NCBI RefSeq assembly: GCF_017310645.1
Contig: NZ_JAFLRH010000007.1
Coordinates: 1 to 64,000, forward strand
Direction of reading: 5' to 3'
DNA from: Paradesulfitobacterium ferrireducens
GTDB taxonomy: Bacteria > Bacillota > Desulfitobacteriia > Desulfitobacteriales > Desulfitobacteriaceae
DNA length: 64,000 bases
The notes beneath the pieces are model-generated. The model did no database searches. It was not told the DNA's origin and saw only the letters and a program-made list of their open reading frames with translations. Positions 51,719 through 59,560 of this stretch are shown here, piece by piece (position 1 is the stretch's first letter; each line of letters begins with the position of its first letter). The position numbers were made by a program, and so were the translations under genes.

Positions 51719-51841
51719 CATTACTTACCTCACATACCGAACCTTGATGCATATATTTTAAAGAATACTTAAGTTTTCGGTAAGTAGTCTCTATTTTTCT
51801 AAGAGAGAACACCCTTCAAACGAGAGGAGTCAGGTGCGATT

Positions 51842-52918
51842 ATGGACAATCAAAAATTACGGGTAATCATTTTATTTGGCGGGCAGTCGGGCGAGCATGA
51901 AGTTTCCCTGCAGTCTGCGAAATCCGTTCTCCAAGCAATTGACCGCGACCGCTATGATATTCAGACCATCGGCATCTCTAAGAAAGGTCAGTGGTATTGG
52001 GGAGTAAATCCTGAAAACCTTAGCCTAGAGTCCGCCGTCGCTGTGACCTTAGTTCATAATCCTGTTGATCCGCGGTTTATTTCCCTGGATGGAACCCCCT
52101 TGCCAAACAGCGGCCGCTTTGATGTTGTTTTTCCCGTACTTCACGGTCCTCAGGGGGAGGACGGTACCATTCAAGGCCTTTTTGAAATGGCTAACTCGGC
52201 CTATGTAGGATCAGGCGTCCTTGGCTCTGCCTTAGGAATGGATAAGGACCGCATGAAAGCAGTTTTTAAGGAAGCGGGCTTACCCATTGCCAATTATTCA
52301 ACCTTTTTGCGCTCCAAGTGGCAAAACTCTCCTGCCAGCTGTTGGGAAGCTATTGAGCGTAAGCTAGGTTATCCCTGTTTTGTCAAACCTGCAAATCTCG
52401 GATCCAGTGTGGGAATCAATAAAGCACATAACCGGAACGAGTTAATTGAAGCTTTGAATATTGCCAGTCGCTATGACCGCAAAATGATTGTTGAAGAACA
52501 TATTAACGGCCGCGAGATCGAGGTAAGTGTCTTGGGTAATGATTATCCGAGGGCATCTCTCCCCGGAGAAATCCTGCCTGCCAAAGAATTTTATGATTAT
52601 GAGGCCAAATATCATGACACCGGATCCCGCCTGGTGATTCCGGTCAAACTAGAAGATTCTGTAATCAAAGCCTTGCAGGAACATGCGGTAACGGCGTTTC
52701 GGGCTGTAGAAGCGGCCGGTCTAAGCAGGGTCGATTTCTTTCTTACTCCGGATAATAAAATCATTGTTAACGAAATCAACACCATGCCCGGATTTACACA
52801 GATCTCAATGTATCCTAAGCTTTGGGAAGCATCAGGCTTAGCTTATTCAGCTCTAATCGACCGTCTCATTACCCTGGCAATGGAAAGGTATCAAGAAAAG
52901 TTCACCCTTAAAGAATAG
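51842..52918 (+). CDS. ddl: D-alanine--D-alanine ligase
   Basis: Makes D-Ala-D-Ala for the peptidoglycan precursor. The 358-residue ATP-grasp protein has LFGGQSGEHEVSLQSAKSV, FPVLHGPQGEDGTIQGLFE, VGSGVLGSALGMDKDRMK, FVKPANLGSSVGINKA, and the C-terminal INEINTMPGFTQISMYPKL metal site. The loop between omega-loop residues reads EAKYHDTGSR, with the Y that favours D-Ala as second substrate rather than D-lactate. AACGAGAGGAGTCAGGTGCGATT precedes the ATG. Confidence 0.96.
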   Translation: MDNQKLRVIILFGGQSGEHEVSLQSAKSVLQAIDRDRYDIQTIGISKKGQWYWGVNPENLSLESAVAVTLVHNPVDPRFISLDGTPLPNSGRFDVVFPVLHGPQGEDGTIQGLFEMANSAYVGSGVLGSALGMDKDRMKAVFKEAGLPIANYSTFLRSKWQNSPASCWEAIERKLGYPCFVKPANLGSSVGINKAHNRNELIEALNIASRYDRKMIVEEHINGREIEVSVLGNDYPRASLPGEILPAKEFYDYEAKYHDTGSRLVIPVKLEDSVIKALQEHAVTAFRAVEAAGLSRVDFFLTPDNKIIVNEINTMPGFTQISMYPKLWEASGLAYSALIDRLITLAMERYQEKFTLKE

Positions 52919-52961
52919 TTTAAGAAGAATATCAGCCATCGAAGAAAAAGTGAAGCTGACT

Positions 52962-53002
52962 AAAGCGGAGCTGGGTTTTTTTCATAAAACCAGCTCCGCT
53001 TT
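52962..53002. terminator. Bidirectional terminator between ddl and lexA
   Basis: Perfect 13-bp stem AAAGCGGAGCTGG / CCAGCTCCGCTTT (52962-52974, 52990-53002) with a 15-nt loop rich in T. A/T flanks provide U-tracts for ddl and for the converging lexA. Confidence 0.8.
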
Positions 53003-53060
53003 TAAGTATTTTTTAATAATATGTAAGATTAAGCCAAATGCTTCCCTAAATGAACGTCAC

Positions 53061-53678
53061 TTAATGAACCATACGATAAACCCCAATGACCTTTCCCAGA
53101 ATTCGAACATCCTGGGAAAAAATTGGTTCCATGCTTGAGTTTTCAGGCTGTAGGCGAATTAGGTTCTTTTCTTTGAAAAAGCGCTTCACTGTGGCTTCTT
53201 CTCCAATTAAAGCTACGACAATGTCACCATTACGTGCTACTTGCTGTTGACGAACGACAATTAAATCTCCGTCCAAAATACCGGCTTCAATCATGCTTTC
53301 TCCCTGAACCTTCAACATAAAAACCGTATCTTCATGGACAATATCTTTTGGCAGGGGAAATGTATCTTCTATATTTTCAACTGCCAGAATCGGTTGTCCT
53401 GCCGTTACTTTCCCGACGATGGGAACATAGGCAATATTCTTTTTATGATCATTTTCATCCATCGAATCAAGGATTTCAATCGCTCTTGGTTTGGTAGGGT
53501 CGCGTCTGATATACCCTTTTTCCTCTAACGTCTGAAGATGACCATGAACCGTTGAGCTTGACATCAAGCCGACAGCATCCCCAATTTCGCGGACCGAAGG
53601 CGGGTAGCCTTTCTGCTTAATTTCTTTCTTAATAAAATCAAGAATCGCAATCTGACGCTGTCTAAGATCGGAATACAC
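53061..53678 (-). CDS. lexA: SOS repressor LexA
   Basis: Represses SOS genes until RecA filaments trigger self-cleavage. The helix-turn-helix lies at about 15-70 ([34 protein letters not shown]). The cleavage site Ala-Gly is in [10 protein letters not shown], the catalytic Ser in [12 protein letters not shown] and the Lys in [11 protein letters not shown] 53678 (nine bases after AGGGGGTG) gives the usual 205 residues; TTG 53684 and GTG 53690 are in-frame alternatives, the latter overlapping the ribosome site. It converges on ddl and diverges from a yneA-like gene; a LexA box overlaps its own promoter. Confidence 0.95.
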   Translation of the reverse strand: MYSDLRQRQIAILDFIKKEIKQKGYPPSVREIGDAVGLMSSSTVHGHLQTLEEKGYIRRDPTKPRAIEILDSMDENDHKKNIAYVPIVGKVTAGQPILAVENIEDTFPLPKDIVHEDTVFMLKVQGESMIEAGILDGDLIVVRQQQVARNGDIVVALIGEEATVKRFFKEKNLIRLQPENSSMEPIFSQDVRILGKVIGVYRMVH

Positions 53679-53711
53679 GCTCAAAAACACCCCCTAAATC
53701 AGCTCATATTT

Positions 53712-53740
53712 ATTTTAGCATTTTTGCAAATAAAACGCAA
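53712..53740 (-). promoter_or_regulatory. lexA promoter
   Basis: On the minus strand: TTGCGT (53740-53735), 17-bp spacer, TAAAAT (53717-53712). The -35 box overlaps the LexA box at 53738-53751, as expected for autoregulation. Confidence 0.75.
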
Positions 53741-53751
53741 ACAAATGTTCG
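53738..53751. promoter_or_regulatory. LexA (SOS) box 1
   Basis: CAAACAAATGTTCG, matching the Gram-positive consensus CGAAC-N4-GTTCG at nine of ten half-site positions. It overlaps the lexA -35 box. Confidence 0.8.
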
Positions 53752-53759
53752 ATAAATTA

Positions 53760-53788
53760 TTGACAAAAACATCTGTTCCCACTATACT
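53760..53788 (+). promoter_or_regulatory. Sigma-A promoter of the yneA-like gene
   Basis: Perfect TTGACA (53760-53765), 17-bp spacer, TATACT (53783-53788). The spacer contains a weaker LexA-like site, AAAAC-ATCT-GTTCC (53766-53779). Confidence 0.85.
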
Positions 53789-53796
53789 AACTTCAT

Positions 53797-53810
53797 AGAA
53801 CTAATGTTCG
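53797..53810. promoter_or_regulatory. LexA (SOS) box 2
   Basis: AGAACTAATGTTCG, nine of ten half-site matches to CGAAC-N4-GTTCG, at about the predicted transcription start of the yneA-like gene, where bound LexA would block initiation. Confidence 0.8.
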
Positions 53811-53853
53811 AGTAGTTTTCGGACATATTTTCTTGAAAACGGAGGAAAGAGCC

Positions 53854-54213
53854 ATGCAATATGTTTCATTAGCTTACAAACCGAAATACCGGAGGCATCA
53901 TAAAAAAAGTAAAAGAGCGGCATTCAACTTGGTTGCCGGATTTATTGTTTTTGCAATTGTACTCTCGATCTGGATGACCTTTAATACTTTTACCAGCTCC
54001 TCACATAATAGCCGCCCTGAACTAATCTATGAACCCGTGGTTGTTCATGCGGGTGACACGTTGTGGAAACTGGCCCAAACTTCAGGGCTGGAGCAAGATC
54101 CCCGTGCAATTATTATCATGATCAAAAACTATAACGCTTTACCCAATGGAGTAATTTATCCGGGTCAAGTAATTTACATTCCCAAACTAACCACTCAACT
54201 GGCTTATAAATAA
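53854..54213 (+). CDS. yneA: LysM-domain membrane protein, YneA-like SOS cell-division suppressor
   Basis: A 119-residue protein with a basic start, one membrane helix (about 27-47, FNLVAGFIVFAIVLSIWMTF) and an outer LysM domain (about 70-113, VVHAGDTLWKLAQTSG...GQVIYIPKL). This is the YneA layout: an SOS-induced, short-lived division inhibitor encoded divergently from lexA in Bacillus. ATG 53854 follows GGAGGAAAG by eight bases. Promoter and LexA boxes upstream support SOS control. The name is inferred from architecture plus position; a plain LysM protein is the alternative. Confidence 0.8.
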   Translation: MQYVSLAYKPKYRRHHKKSKRAAFNLVAGFIVFAIVLSIWMTFNTFTSSSHNSRPELIYEPVVVHAGDTLWKLAQTSGLEQDPRAIIIMIKNYNALPNGVIYPGQVIYIPKLTTQLAYK

Positions 54214-54273
54214 GTAATAGTAATTGTCTTTCACATTCTCCCATAACCTTAGATCAAGGGGGGAATGATAGCT

Positions 54274-55077
54274 ATGATGACCCATACGCGTGGTTTTGTG
54301 CGGACTGCCCTCAAACATTGGCTAGGTCAGATTATTTTAATCCTAATTATCGGAATATCTTTCTGGTTACTCATCCATCAACCCCGAAGTGTTCCCCCTA
54401 ATCTTTACCCATACCTAACCTCACTTAAACCAGAGCTGGTTTTAAGCTGTATCCGGGATGGAGATAGTTTCAGTCCGAATCGTTGGGCTGATTTGCTCGC
54501 TATAAAATCTACTCTATCAGCAGCCGAAGCGAAAGACTTGCTTCTTCAAATAAGAAACCATACGGAATATAACGATCTTAATTGGGGTAACCTGAGTCAG
54601 GGTGTTCGTAATACGATTACACAAAGAAGAAACTATTTGATCAGTTATCCGTTTTACCTACCCGGTGCCTATGTTTTCCCGGTGCAAGGAAAGACCTGGT
54701 ATCAGGATAGCTTTGGGGCAGACCGCGAAGGCGGAAAAAGGAGACATGAAGGAACGGATTTATTTAGTCCGGAGGGAACGCCAATCATTAGTGCAAGTTC
54801 GGGCAGAATTGAAAAGCTTGGCTGGAATAGGCTAGGGGGGGAAAGGGTGGGGGTTCGCGGCGATGACGGCAACTATTATTACTACGCTCATCTCAAAGAA
54901 ATTAACCCCGCTCTAGTTATTGGCCAACGAATTAATAAAGGAGATTTACTCGGAACCATGGGCCATACCGGCGATGCTCTGACGACTCCGGACCATTTGC
55001 ATTTTGGTATTCAGCTTCCAAATGAAGAATGGATTAATCCCTATCCATTTCTGGCTGTCTGGCAGCATTTCTCTTAA
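54274..55077 (+). CDS. Membrane-anchored M23 family peptidase
   Basis: A 267-residue protein with one N-terminal helix (about 17-36), a spacer, and a C-terminal M23 domain from about 150: RRHEGTDLFSPEGTPI (zinc His and Asp), YYYYAHLKEI and PDHLHFGIQ (zinc His). It is likely a cell-wall endopeptidase. ATG 54274 lies about ten bases after AAGGGGGG; ATG 54265 is nearly on top of that site. It follows the yneA-like gene after 60 bp and could share its SOS promoter. Confidence 0.85.
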   Translation: MMTHTRGFVRTALKHWLGQIILILIIGISFWLLIHQPRSVPPNLYPYLTSLKPELVLSCIRDGDSFSPNRWADLLAIKSTLSAAEAKDLLLQIRNHTEYNDLNWGNLSQGVRNTITQRRNYLISYPFYLPGAYVFPVQGKTWYQDSFGADREGGKRRHEGTDLFSPEGTPIISASSGRIEKLGWNRLGGERVGVRGDDGNYYYYAHLKEINPALVIGQRINKGDLLGTMGHTGDALTTPDHLHFGIQLPNEEWINPYPFLAVWQHFS

Positions 55078-55109
55078 TCTTTCAACATTTGCAATAACCC
55101 TTGCAAAAC

Positions 55110-55138
55110 TTGTTCTTATATAGATTCTTGGGTATAAT
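55110..55138 (+). promoter_or_regulatory. Putative sigma-A promoter
   Basis: TTGTTC (55110-55115), 17-bp spacer, TATAAT (55133-55138), about 50 bases upstream of the carboxypeptidase start. Confidence 0.65.
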
Positions 55139-55191
55139 GAGCCTGAGCCAAGTAAAATACTATCTTTGAACCCCTAAAAGGAAGGTTATAA

Positions 55192-56121
55192 GTGAGTTCA
55201 CATCGTAATCCCAAGGTTTTTTTGATCATTCTAGGATTCATTCTAATCTTAGGTTTTATCTTTCTGCCTATGATAGGTTATAGCGCAGCAGAAGACCGCA
55301 CTATCCAAGCGGAGACTGCTCTTCCTAATAAAAGCTACATACTCCGAGAAGTTAAGAGTAAAGAAACCCTATTGGCTGAAAATGAAAACCTCCGGAGTGC
55401 TCCTGCCAGCACCACGAAATTATTAACAGGCCTAGTAGCGCTTGACTACGTTTCCGAGAATGACCTTATAGAAGTTGGTAATGAAGTAAATGCGATCGAG
55501 GGGTCTCGCCTTGGGCTTAAAGCCGGGGATAAAATATTTGTTCGGGATTTGCTAACTGCGATGTATTTAATGAGTGCGAATGACGCTGCTGCAGCCCTTG
55601 CAGTTGGGGCCAAAGGCTCTATTCCTGAATTCGCCCGTGCAATGAACGAGTATGCCAAGAGGCTTAGCCTAGATGATTCGAATTTTGTAAACCCTCATGG
55701 CTTACCGGATCCGAACCATTATACAACGGCCAGCGATTTAAGTAAGATTGCTTTGGCGTTTATTCAAAACCAACAGCTTCTGAATTACGCAAAAACAAAA
55801 GATTCTAAAGTTACTTGGATGGATTACAAAGGACGAACACATAGTACTATAATTCACAATACCAATCAATTGCTTGGTATATACCCAGGGAATCAAGGAC
55901 TTAAGACCGGCACCACTCAGGAAGCCGGTCAATGCCTGGTCAGTTACACGACAGGCCCGGATGGCGATCTCCTTTTGGTCCTTTTAGGAAGCCAGCAGCG
56001 CTATACAGATGCAGTTAAACTCATAGATCAGGGTTATGCCGGCTTAAGGACACAAGCTGCCTTAATGCGGTCCGCGGCTGATCCAATGTCTATGATAAAC
56101 AGCCCCGGGTTTATTCCATAA
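55192..56121 (+). CDS. D-alanyl-D-alanine carboxypeptidase
   Basis: A 309-residue peptidase S11 protein with an N-terminal signal/anchor helix (about 10-32). The active-site motifs are ASTTKLL (S-x-x-K, near 68), MSANDAA (S-x-N, near 123) and LKTGTTQEAGQ (KTG, near 229). It trims D-Ala from peptidoglycan outside the membrane. It is shorter than the copy at 32765 and lacks the C-terminal domain with a membrane helix. The start is GTG 55192 after AAAAGGAAGGTTATAA. The Cys-rich gene follows after about 40 bp. Confidence 0.9.
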   Translation: MSSHRNPKVFLIILGFILILGFIFLPMIGYSAAEDRTIQAETALPNKSYILREVKSKETLLAENENLRSAPASTTKLLTGLVALDYVSENDLIEVGNEVNAIEGSRLGLKAGDKIFVRDLLTAMYLMSANDAAAALAVGAKGSIPEFARAMNEYAKRLSLDDSNFVNPHGLPDPNHYTTASDLSKIALAFIQNQQLLNYAKTKDSKVTWMDYKGRTHSTIIHNTNQLLGIYPGNQGLKTGTTQEAGQCLVSYTTGPDGDLLLVLLGSQQRYTDAVKLIDQGYAGLRTQAALMRSAADPMSMINSPGFIP

Positions 56122-56163
56122 AAGAACGCATATGATTACCATTCTGGTCGAGGTGAGCATGTA

Positions 56164-56391
56164 ATGAAAAAAGTCGGAGAACCATGTATCTTAGAAGATC
56201 GGAGGTGTTCAGAATGCGGAGAATGTGACCGCTGCGAATTGGATTCTGGTAAAATTTGCGACAACTGCGGCGATTGCCTTAATGAACCTAAAGCAGATTA
56301 TCTGGAAATTATCATTGACGATATTTTAATCAATACCGAAGAACCCGCACCCAAGACTAAACAAAGTTATTCCATAAAAAAGCGTTCGTAA
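56164..56391 (+). CDS. Cys-rich small protein of unknown function
   Basis: A 75-residue protein with eight Cys in the first 38 residues, spaced in threes: RRCSECGECDRCEL then KICDNCGDCLN, plus one at residue 8. The second half is acidic then basic and has no Cys. CGAGGTGAGCATGTA precedes ATG 56164. The pattern C-x2-C-x2-C-x2-C ... C-x2-C-x2-C is compatible with an Fe-S cluster or zinc. I have a vague match to hypothetical proteins of related Peptococcaceae but no function. It follows the carboxypeptidase and probably shares its transcript. Confidence 0.75.
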   Translation: MKKVGEPCILEDRRCSECGECDRCELDSGKICDNCGDCLNEPKADYLEIIIDDILINTEEPAPKTKQSYSIKKRS

Positions 56392-56529
56392 AATAGTTAG
56401 TTCTGTGTCAAAGGATTATTCATTTGAGTCCTATAATAGATATTATGTAAAGTTAACAATTTCTTTCACTGTTTAGCCTCCCTTATCCTGTCAGAACGTT
56501 AATGTTAACCTGAACCAGATTCATATCGG

Positions 56530-57084
56530 TTACATAAAAAGCCTTATATACGTCTCATATAAACCGATCAACTCCGGCAACGCTTTAATGTGATAATAAC
56601 ACAGCTCCAACCGGCTTGCAGCGGTTCCGAACAGCACGTTGAACTTAATACCTGCGCGCATCCCTGCCATGAGATCGGTCTCATTATCCCCTACCAAGAT
56701 GGAATGTTCAAGGTTGAGATCAAATTCTTTTTGAGCCTTCAGAATCATTCCGGGGTTCGGTTTGCGGTCAAAGCTGTCTTGCTGATAATCTCCCTTCCCG
56801 TATTGCGGATGATAGGGACAGTAGTATACCTTTCGGATATCGATATTTCGCAGGGAAGATTCACCCATCATCCATTGCGTTAAAGCCTGGAATTGGGCCT
56901 CTGTAAAATATCCTCTTCCGATCCCGGCCTGGTTCGTTATCACAATCAGCAAATATCCATGGTCTTGAAAATACCTTAAGGTATCGAAGATCCCTTCCAT
57001 AAACTCGAAATCTTCAATCTTATGCACATATTCTTTGTCAACATTGATGACCCCGTCTCGGTCCAGGAAGAGTGCTTTATTCAT
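56530..57084 (-). CDS. gmhB: D-glycero-D-manno-heptose-1,7-bisphosphate 7-phosphatase
   Basis: HAD phosphatase of 184 residues: [23 protein letters not shown] (nucleophile and acid Asp) at the N-terminus, [16 protein letters not shown], the Cys/His zinc-like YYCPYHP insert, DRKPNPGMI, and [16 protein letters not shown]. This set is typical of GmhB, which removes the 7-phosphate of heptose bisphosphate. ATG 57084 follows GGGGGAGATA; a longer frame would run into hddC. It overlaps hddC by 8 bp and is the last gene of the heptose operon. A histidinol-phosphatase role is less likely in this setting. Confidence 0.9.
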   Translation of the reverse strand: MNKALFLDRDGVINVDKEYVHKIEDFEFMEGIFDTLRYFQDHGYLLIVITNQAGIGRGYFTEAQFQALTQWMMGESSLRNIDIRKVYYCPYHPQYGKGDYQQDSFDRKPNPGMILKAQKEFDLNLEHSILVGDNETDLMAGMRAGIKFNVLFGTAASRLELCYYHIKALPELIGLYETYIRLFM

Positions 57085-57778
57085 TATCTCCCCCGGATAA
57101 GACCAGTTCATTTTGCGCTTTTCGGTAATCCTCCGGAACCCCGATATCAATAAAGTAAGCATCTGAAACCACAGCAGCCAATGCCAGCTCATTTACATAA
57201 TTCATGAGAAAATCTTCGAAGCCAAACTTTTGCGGCAATTGAAAGCGTTTAAAGAGATTCCGCTGCAACACGTAAATTCCGCCGTTAATGGTTCCACTGG
57301 TTCTTAATCCTTTGCTGGCAAATCCTATGATCTTATCCTCCTGGGTAAGAACGTTTCCATAGCGGTCATAATCCGTTAAAGTCTTTAAGGCTAAGGTCAC
57401 ATCCGCTTGCAGCGCTGAATGCTTTTGTACTAAGTCCACAATATTTACATCAAAATACGTATCTCCATTCAAGACGACAACTTTTTTTTCCTCGACTTTT
57501 GCCAGGGCTTTCTGAATGGCTCCTCCTGTTCCTAACGGCTCAATTTCCCTTGAGTAATCAATTTCGATTCCGAGATAGCTATGTTGAAAATAATCTTTGA
57601 CCTTTTCATGCAGGTATCCGGTAGCAAGAATGACTTTGTCGACCCTTTCTCTGCCCAGGTATTGCAAAAGGTAGGCTAAGAACGGTTTTCCCCCTACCGG
57701 AGCCATGGGTTTGGGCAGCTCTGAAATGACGGAGCGAAGCCTGGTCCCTAGACCGCCGGCCAAAATAATCGCTTCCAT
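57077..57778 (-). CDS. hddC: Heptose-1-phosphate nucleotidylyltransferase (HddC-like)
   Basis: A 233-residue sugar nucleotidyltransferase. It begins [27 protein letters not shown] (the nucleotide-binding signature), then [24 protein letters not shown] (metal Asp), INGGIYV and the C-terminal [12 protein letters not shown]. Together with hddA, gmhA and gmhB it matches the GDP-D-glycero-alpha-D-manno-heptose route, where HddC uses GTP. The nucleotide cannot be told from the sequence by eye. ATG 57778 was chosen over GTG 57784 for its better distance from AGAGGAGAA. Confidence 0.85.
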   Translation of the reverse strand: MEAIILAGGLGTRLRSVISELPKPMAPVGGKPFLAYLLQYLGRERVDKVILATGYLHEKVKDYFQHSYLGIEIDYSREIEPLGTGGAIQKALAKVEEKKVVVLNGDTYFDVNIVDLVQKHSALQADVTLALKTLTDYDRYGNVLTQEDKIIGFASKGLRTSGTINGGIYVLQRNLFKRFQLPQKFGFEDFLMNYVNELALAAVVSDAYFIDIGVPEDYRKAQNELVLSGGDNE

Positions 57779-57813
57779 GTCCACGTTCTCCTCTAATTAC
57801 TGATATCTCATTA

Positions 57814-58425
57814 CTAATTGCTTCTATCCTCGTTCACAGCGGCGGATTCAGCCCAAAAAAGCGTTTTCTCAATCACGGAACAAATGATGTGCCCGATCAT
57901 GATATGAGCTTCTTGGATACGGGGAGTCTCTGTCGAGGGAACGCAGAGACAAACGTCGCATAGGTCAGCCATTTTGCCCCCGGTTTTCCCGGTAAAACCG
58001 GCTGTCGTGATTCCACGCTCTTTACACGCCCGCAGCGCCTGGATGATGTTCCCTGAATTTCCTGAGGTTGATAGGCCGATGAACAAATCCCCTGCTTGCC
58101 CATTGGCCGCAACCTGCCTGGCAAAAACTTGCTCAAAGCCATAATCGTTCCCCACAGCCGTTAAGATGGATGTGTCCATTGTTAAGGCCAGAGCAGGCAG
58201 CCCGGGACGATCGAAATTAAATCTTCCGACCAATTCTGCAGCTAAATGCTGAGCATCCGCCGCACTGCCGCCATTTCCGGCAATTAAAATTTTGTGGCCG
58301 CTTCGGTATACGGTAACGGCCTTTTGAGCAACTTCCAAGACTTTAGCCATTAAGTTTAGGTCTGTAATAAGTTCTTTTTTTAATTTATAAGAAGACTGAA
58401 TCTCAGCTTTAATATAATCTAACAA
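57814..58425 (-). CDS. gmhA: Sedoheptulose-7-phosphate isomerase
   Basis: Isomerises sedoheptulose 7-phosphate to D-glycero-D-manno-heptose 7-phosphate, the first committed step. The 203-residue SIS-domain protein has LIAGNGGSAADAQHLAAELVGRF (about 48-70), TAVGNDYGFEQVFARQV, FIGLSTSGNSGNIIQAL and the C-terminal IQEAHIMIGHIICSVIE with the catalytic His. The start is TTG 58425; a GGAG lies very close, so the start is not certain. About 30 bp separates it from hddC. Confidence 0.94.
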   Translation of the reverse strand: MLDYIKAEIQSSYKLKKELITDLNLMAKVLEVAQKAVTVYRSGHKILIAGNGGSAADAQHLAAELVGRFNFDRPGLPALALTMDTSILTAVGNDYGFEQVFARQVAANGQAGDLFIGLSTSGNSGNIIQALRACKERGITTAGFTGKTGGKMADLCDVCLCVPSTETPRIQEAHIMIGHIICSVIEKTLFWAESAAVNEDRSN

Positions 58426-58534
58426 ACTCCAACCCCGCTCTCCTCTTTTATTTGACTACAGAATATCTTGCACGTCTATCTCCTGTCTAGTTTATGTCCG
58501 CTTCATGTTAAATTATGTCTATAGTTTATCTTTA

Positions 58535-59560
58535 CTAGATCCTCCACCCTTGAGTGCCGTCTTTGGCAAAGTGAAAATTTGTTACCTGGGCGTCCAGTTT
58601 CACTAATTCTTTAATGACCTGAATCCTTTTAACCGGATCAACCATGAAGATCATAAAGCCCCCGCCCCCGGCGCCCGAGACTTTCCCGGCATAGGCTCCG
58701 GCCTTAAGCGCTGCGGAGTATAGCTGGTCAAGGCGGTCGTTGGAGATACCGGCAGCCATCTTTTTCTTGGCTTCCCAGGAATGGGCCAGGCAACGGGCTA
58801 TCGTCTTGATATCCCCTTTAAGAGTTGCTTCTTTCATGGTCAAGGCATCGGCCTTAAGCTGGTGCATCGCATCTAAAGATTGACTGTTTTTAGCCTTGGT
58901 GTTTCGTATCTGCTCTTCAATGATTGTGGCAGATTCCCTGGATGTCCCGGTATATACCAAGATCATGGAATTCTCCAATTCATTAATAATCCAATTCTTT
59001 ATTCTCAATGGATTCACGATGACCCGGTCTTCGGCATAGAACTCTATAAAATTAAACCCCCCAAATGTTGCAGCATATTGATCCTGCTTGCCGCCGCTCA
59101 GACCGACATCCATTCTTTCAATTTGATAGCCCAAATAAGCGATGTCATATTCCCCTAAGGGCAAATGCAAGAGTTCTACAAAAGCCTTGAGCATGGCAAC
59201 CGCCATGGTTGAAGACGAGCCCAGACCGCTCCCGGCCGGGGCATCGGAATAGGTCGTCATCCGCAGGGACAAAGGCTTGCCTCCCCGGAATTGCCTTACC
59301 ACTCGATTATAGATGCCTTTATGCAAATTTAAGCGACCATCCAGCTCTAATTGCTCCGTTAATTCCGTTTCAAAATATTCATCCCGGTCCGCCGCGTAAA
59401 ACGAGATCCGGTTGTCGTGAGTGGTTTCTATTGTGCAATGAGCGTACATGTTGATGGTCGCATTCAGTACGAATCCTCCAAACTCATCACTATAAGGAGA
59501 TACATCCGTCCCTCCTCCGGCCAGACCTAACCTTAAGGGAGCTTTCGATCGAATAATCAT
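58535..59560 (-). CDS. hddA: D-glycero-alpha-D-manno-heptose-7-phosphate kinase
   Basis: GHMP kinase of 341 residues that phosphorylates heptose 7-phosphate at C-1. It begins [28 protein letters not shown], has the ATP loop [20 protein letters not shown] (about 102-121) and the C-terminal [15 protein letters not shown]. The Gly-Gly-Gly-Thr-Asp start is diagnostic of the HddA/fucokinase-like group. ATG 59560 was chosen because it overlaps the glycosyltransferase stop as ATGA, with AAAGG upstream; ATG 59578 would sit inside that gene. Confidence 0.93.
   Translation of the reverse strand: MIIRSKAPLRLGLAGGGTDVSPYSDEFGGFVLNATINMYAHCTIETTHDNRISFYAADRDEYFETELTEQLELDGRLNLHKGIYNRVVRQFRGGKPLSLRMTTYSDAPAGSGLGSSSTMAVAMLKAFVELLHLPLGEYDIAYLGYQIERMDVGLSGGKQDQYAATFGGFNFIEFYAEDRVIVNPLRIKNWIINELENSMILVYTGTSRESATIIEEQIRNTKAKNSQSLDAMHQLKADALTMKEATLKGDIKTIARCLAHSWEAKKKMAAGISNDRLDQLYSAALKAGAYAGKVSGAGGGGFMIFMVDPVKRIQVIKELVKLDAQVTNFHFAKDGTQGWRI

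Noticed and set aside
52950-53138. Plus-strand 62-codon frame after ddl
   Set aside because: It overlaps the ddl/lexA terminator and the end of lexA.
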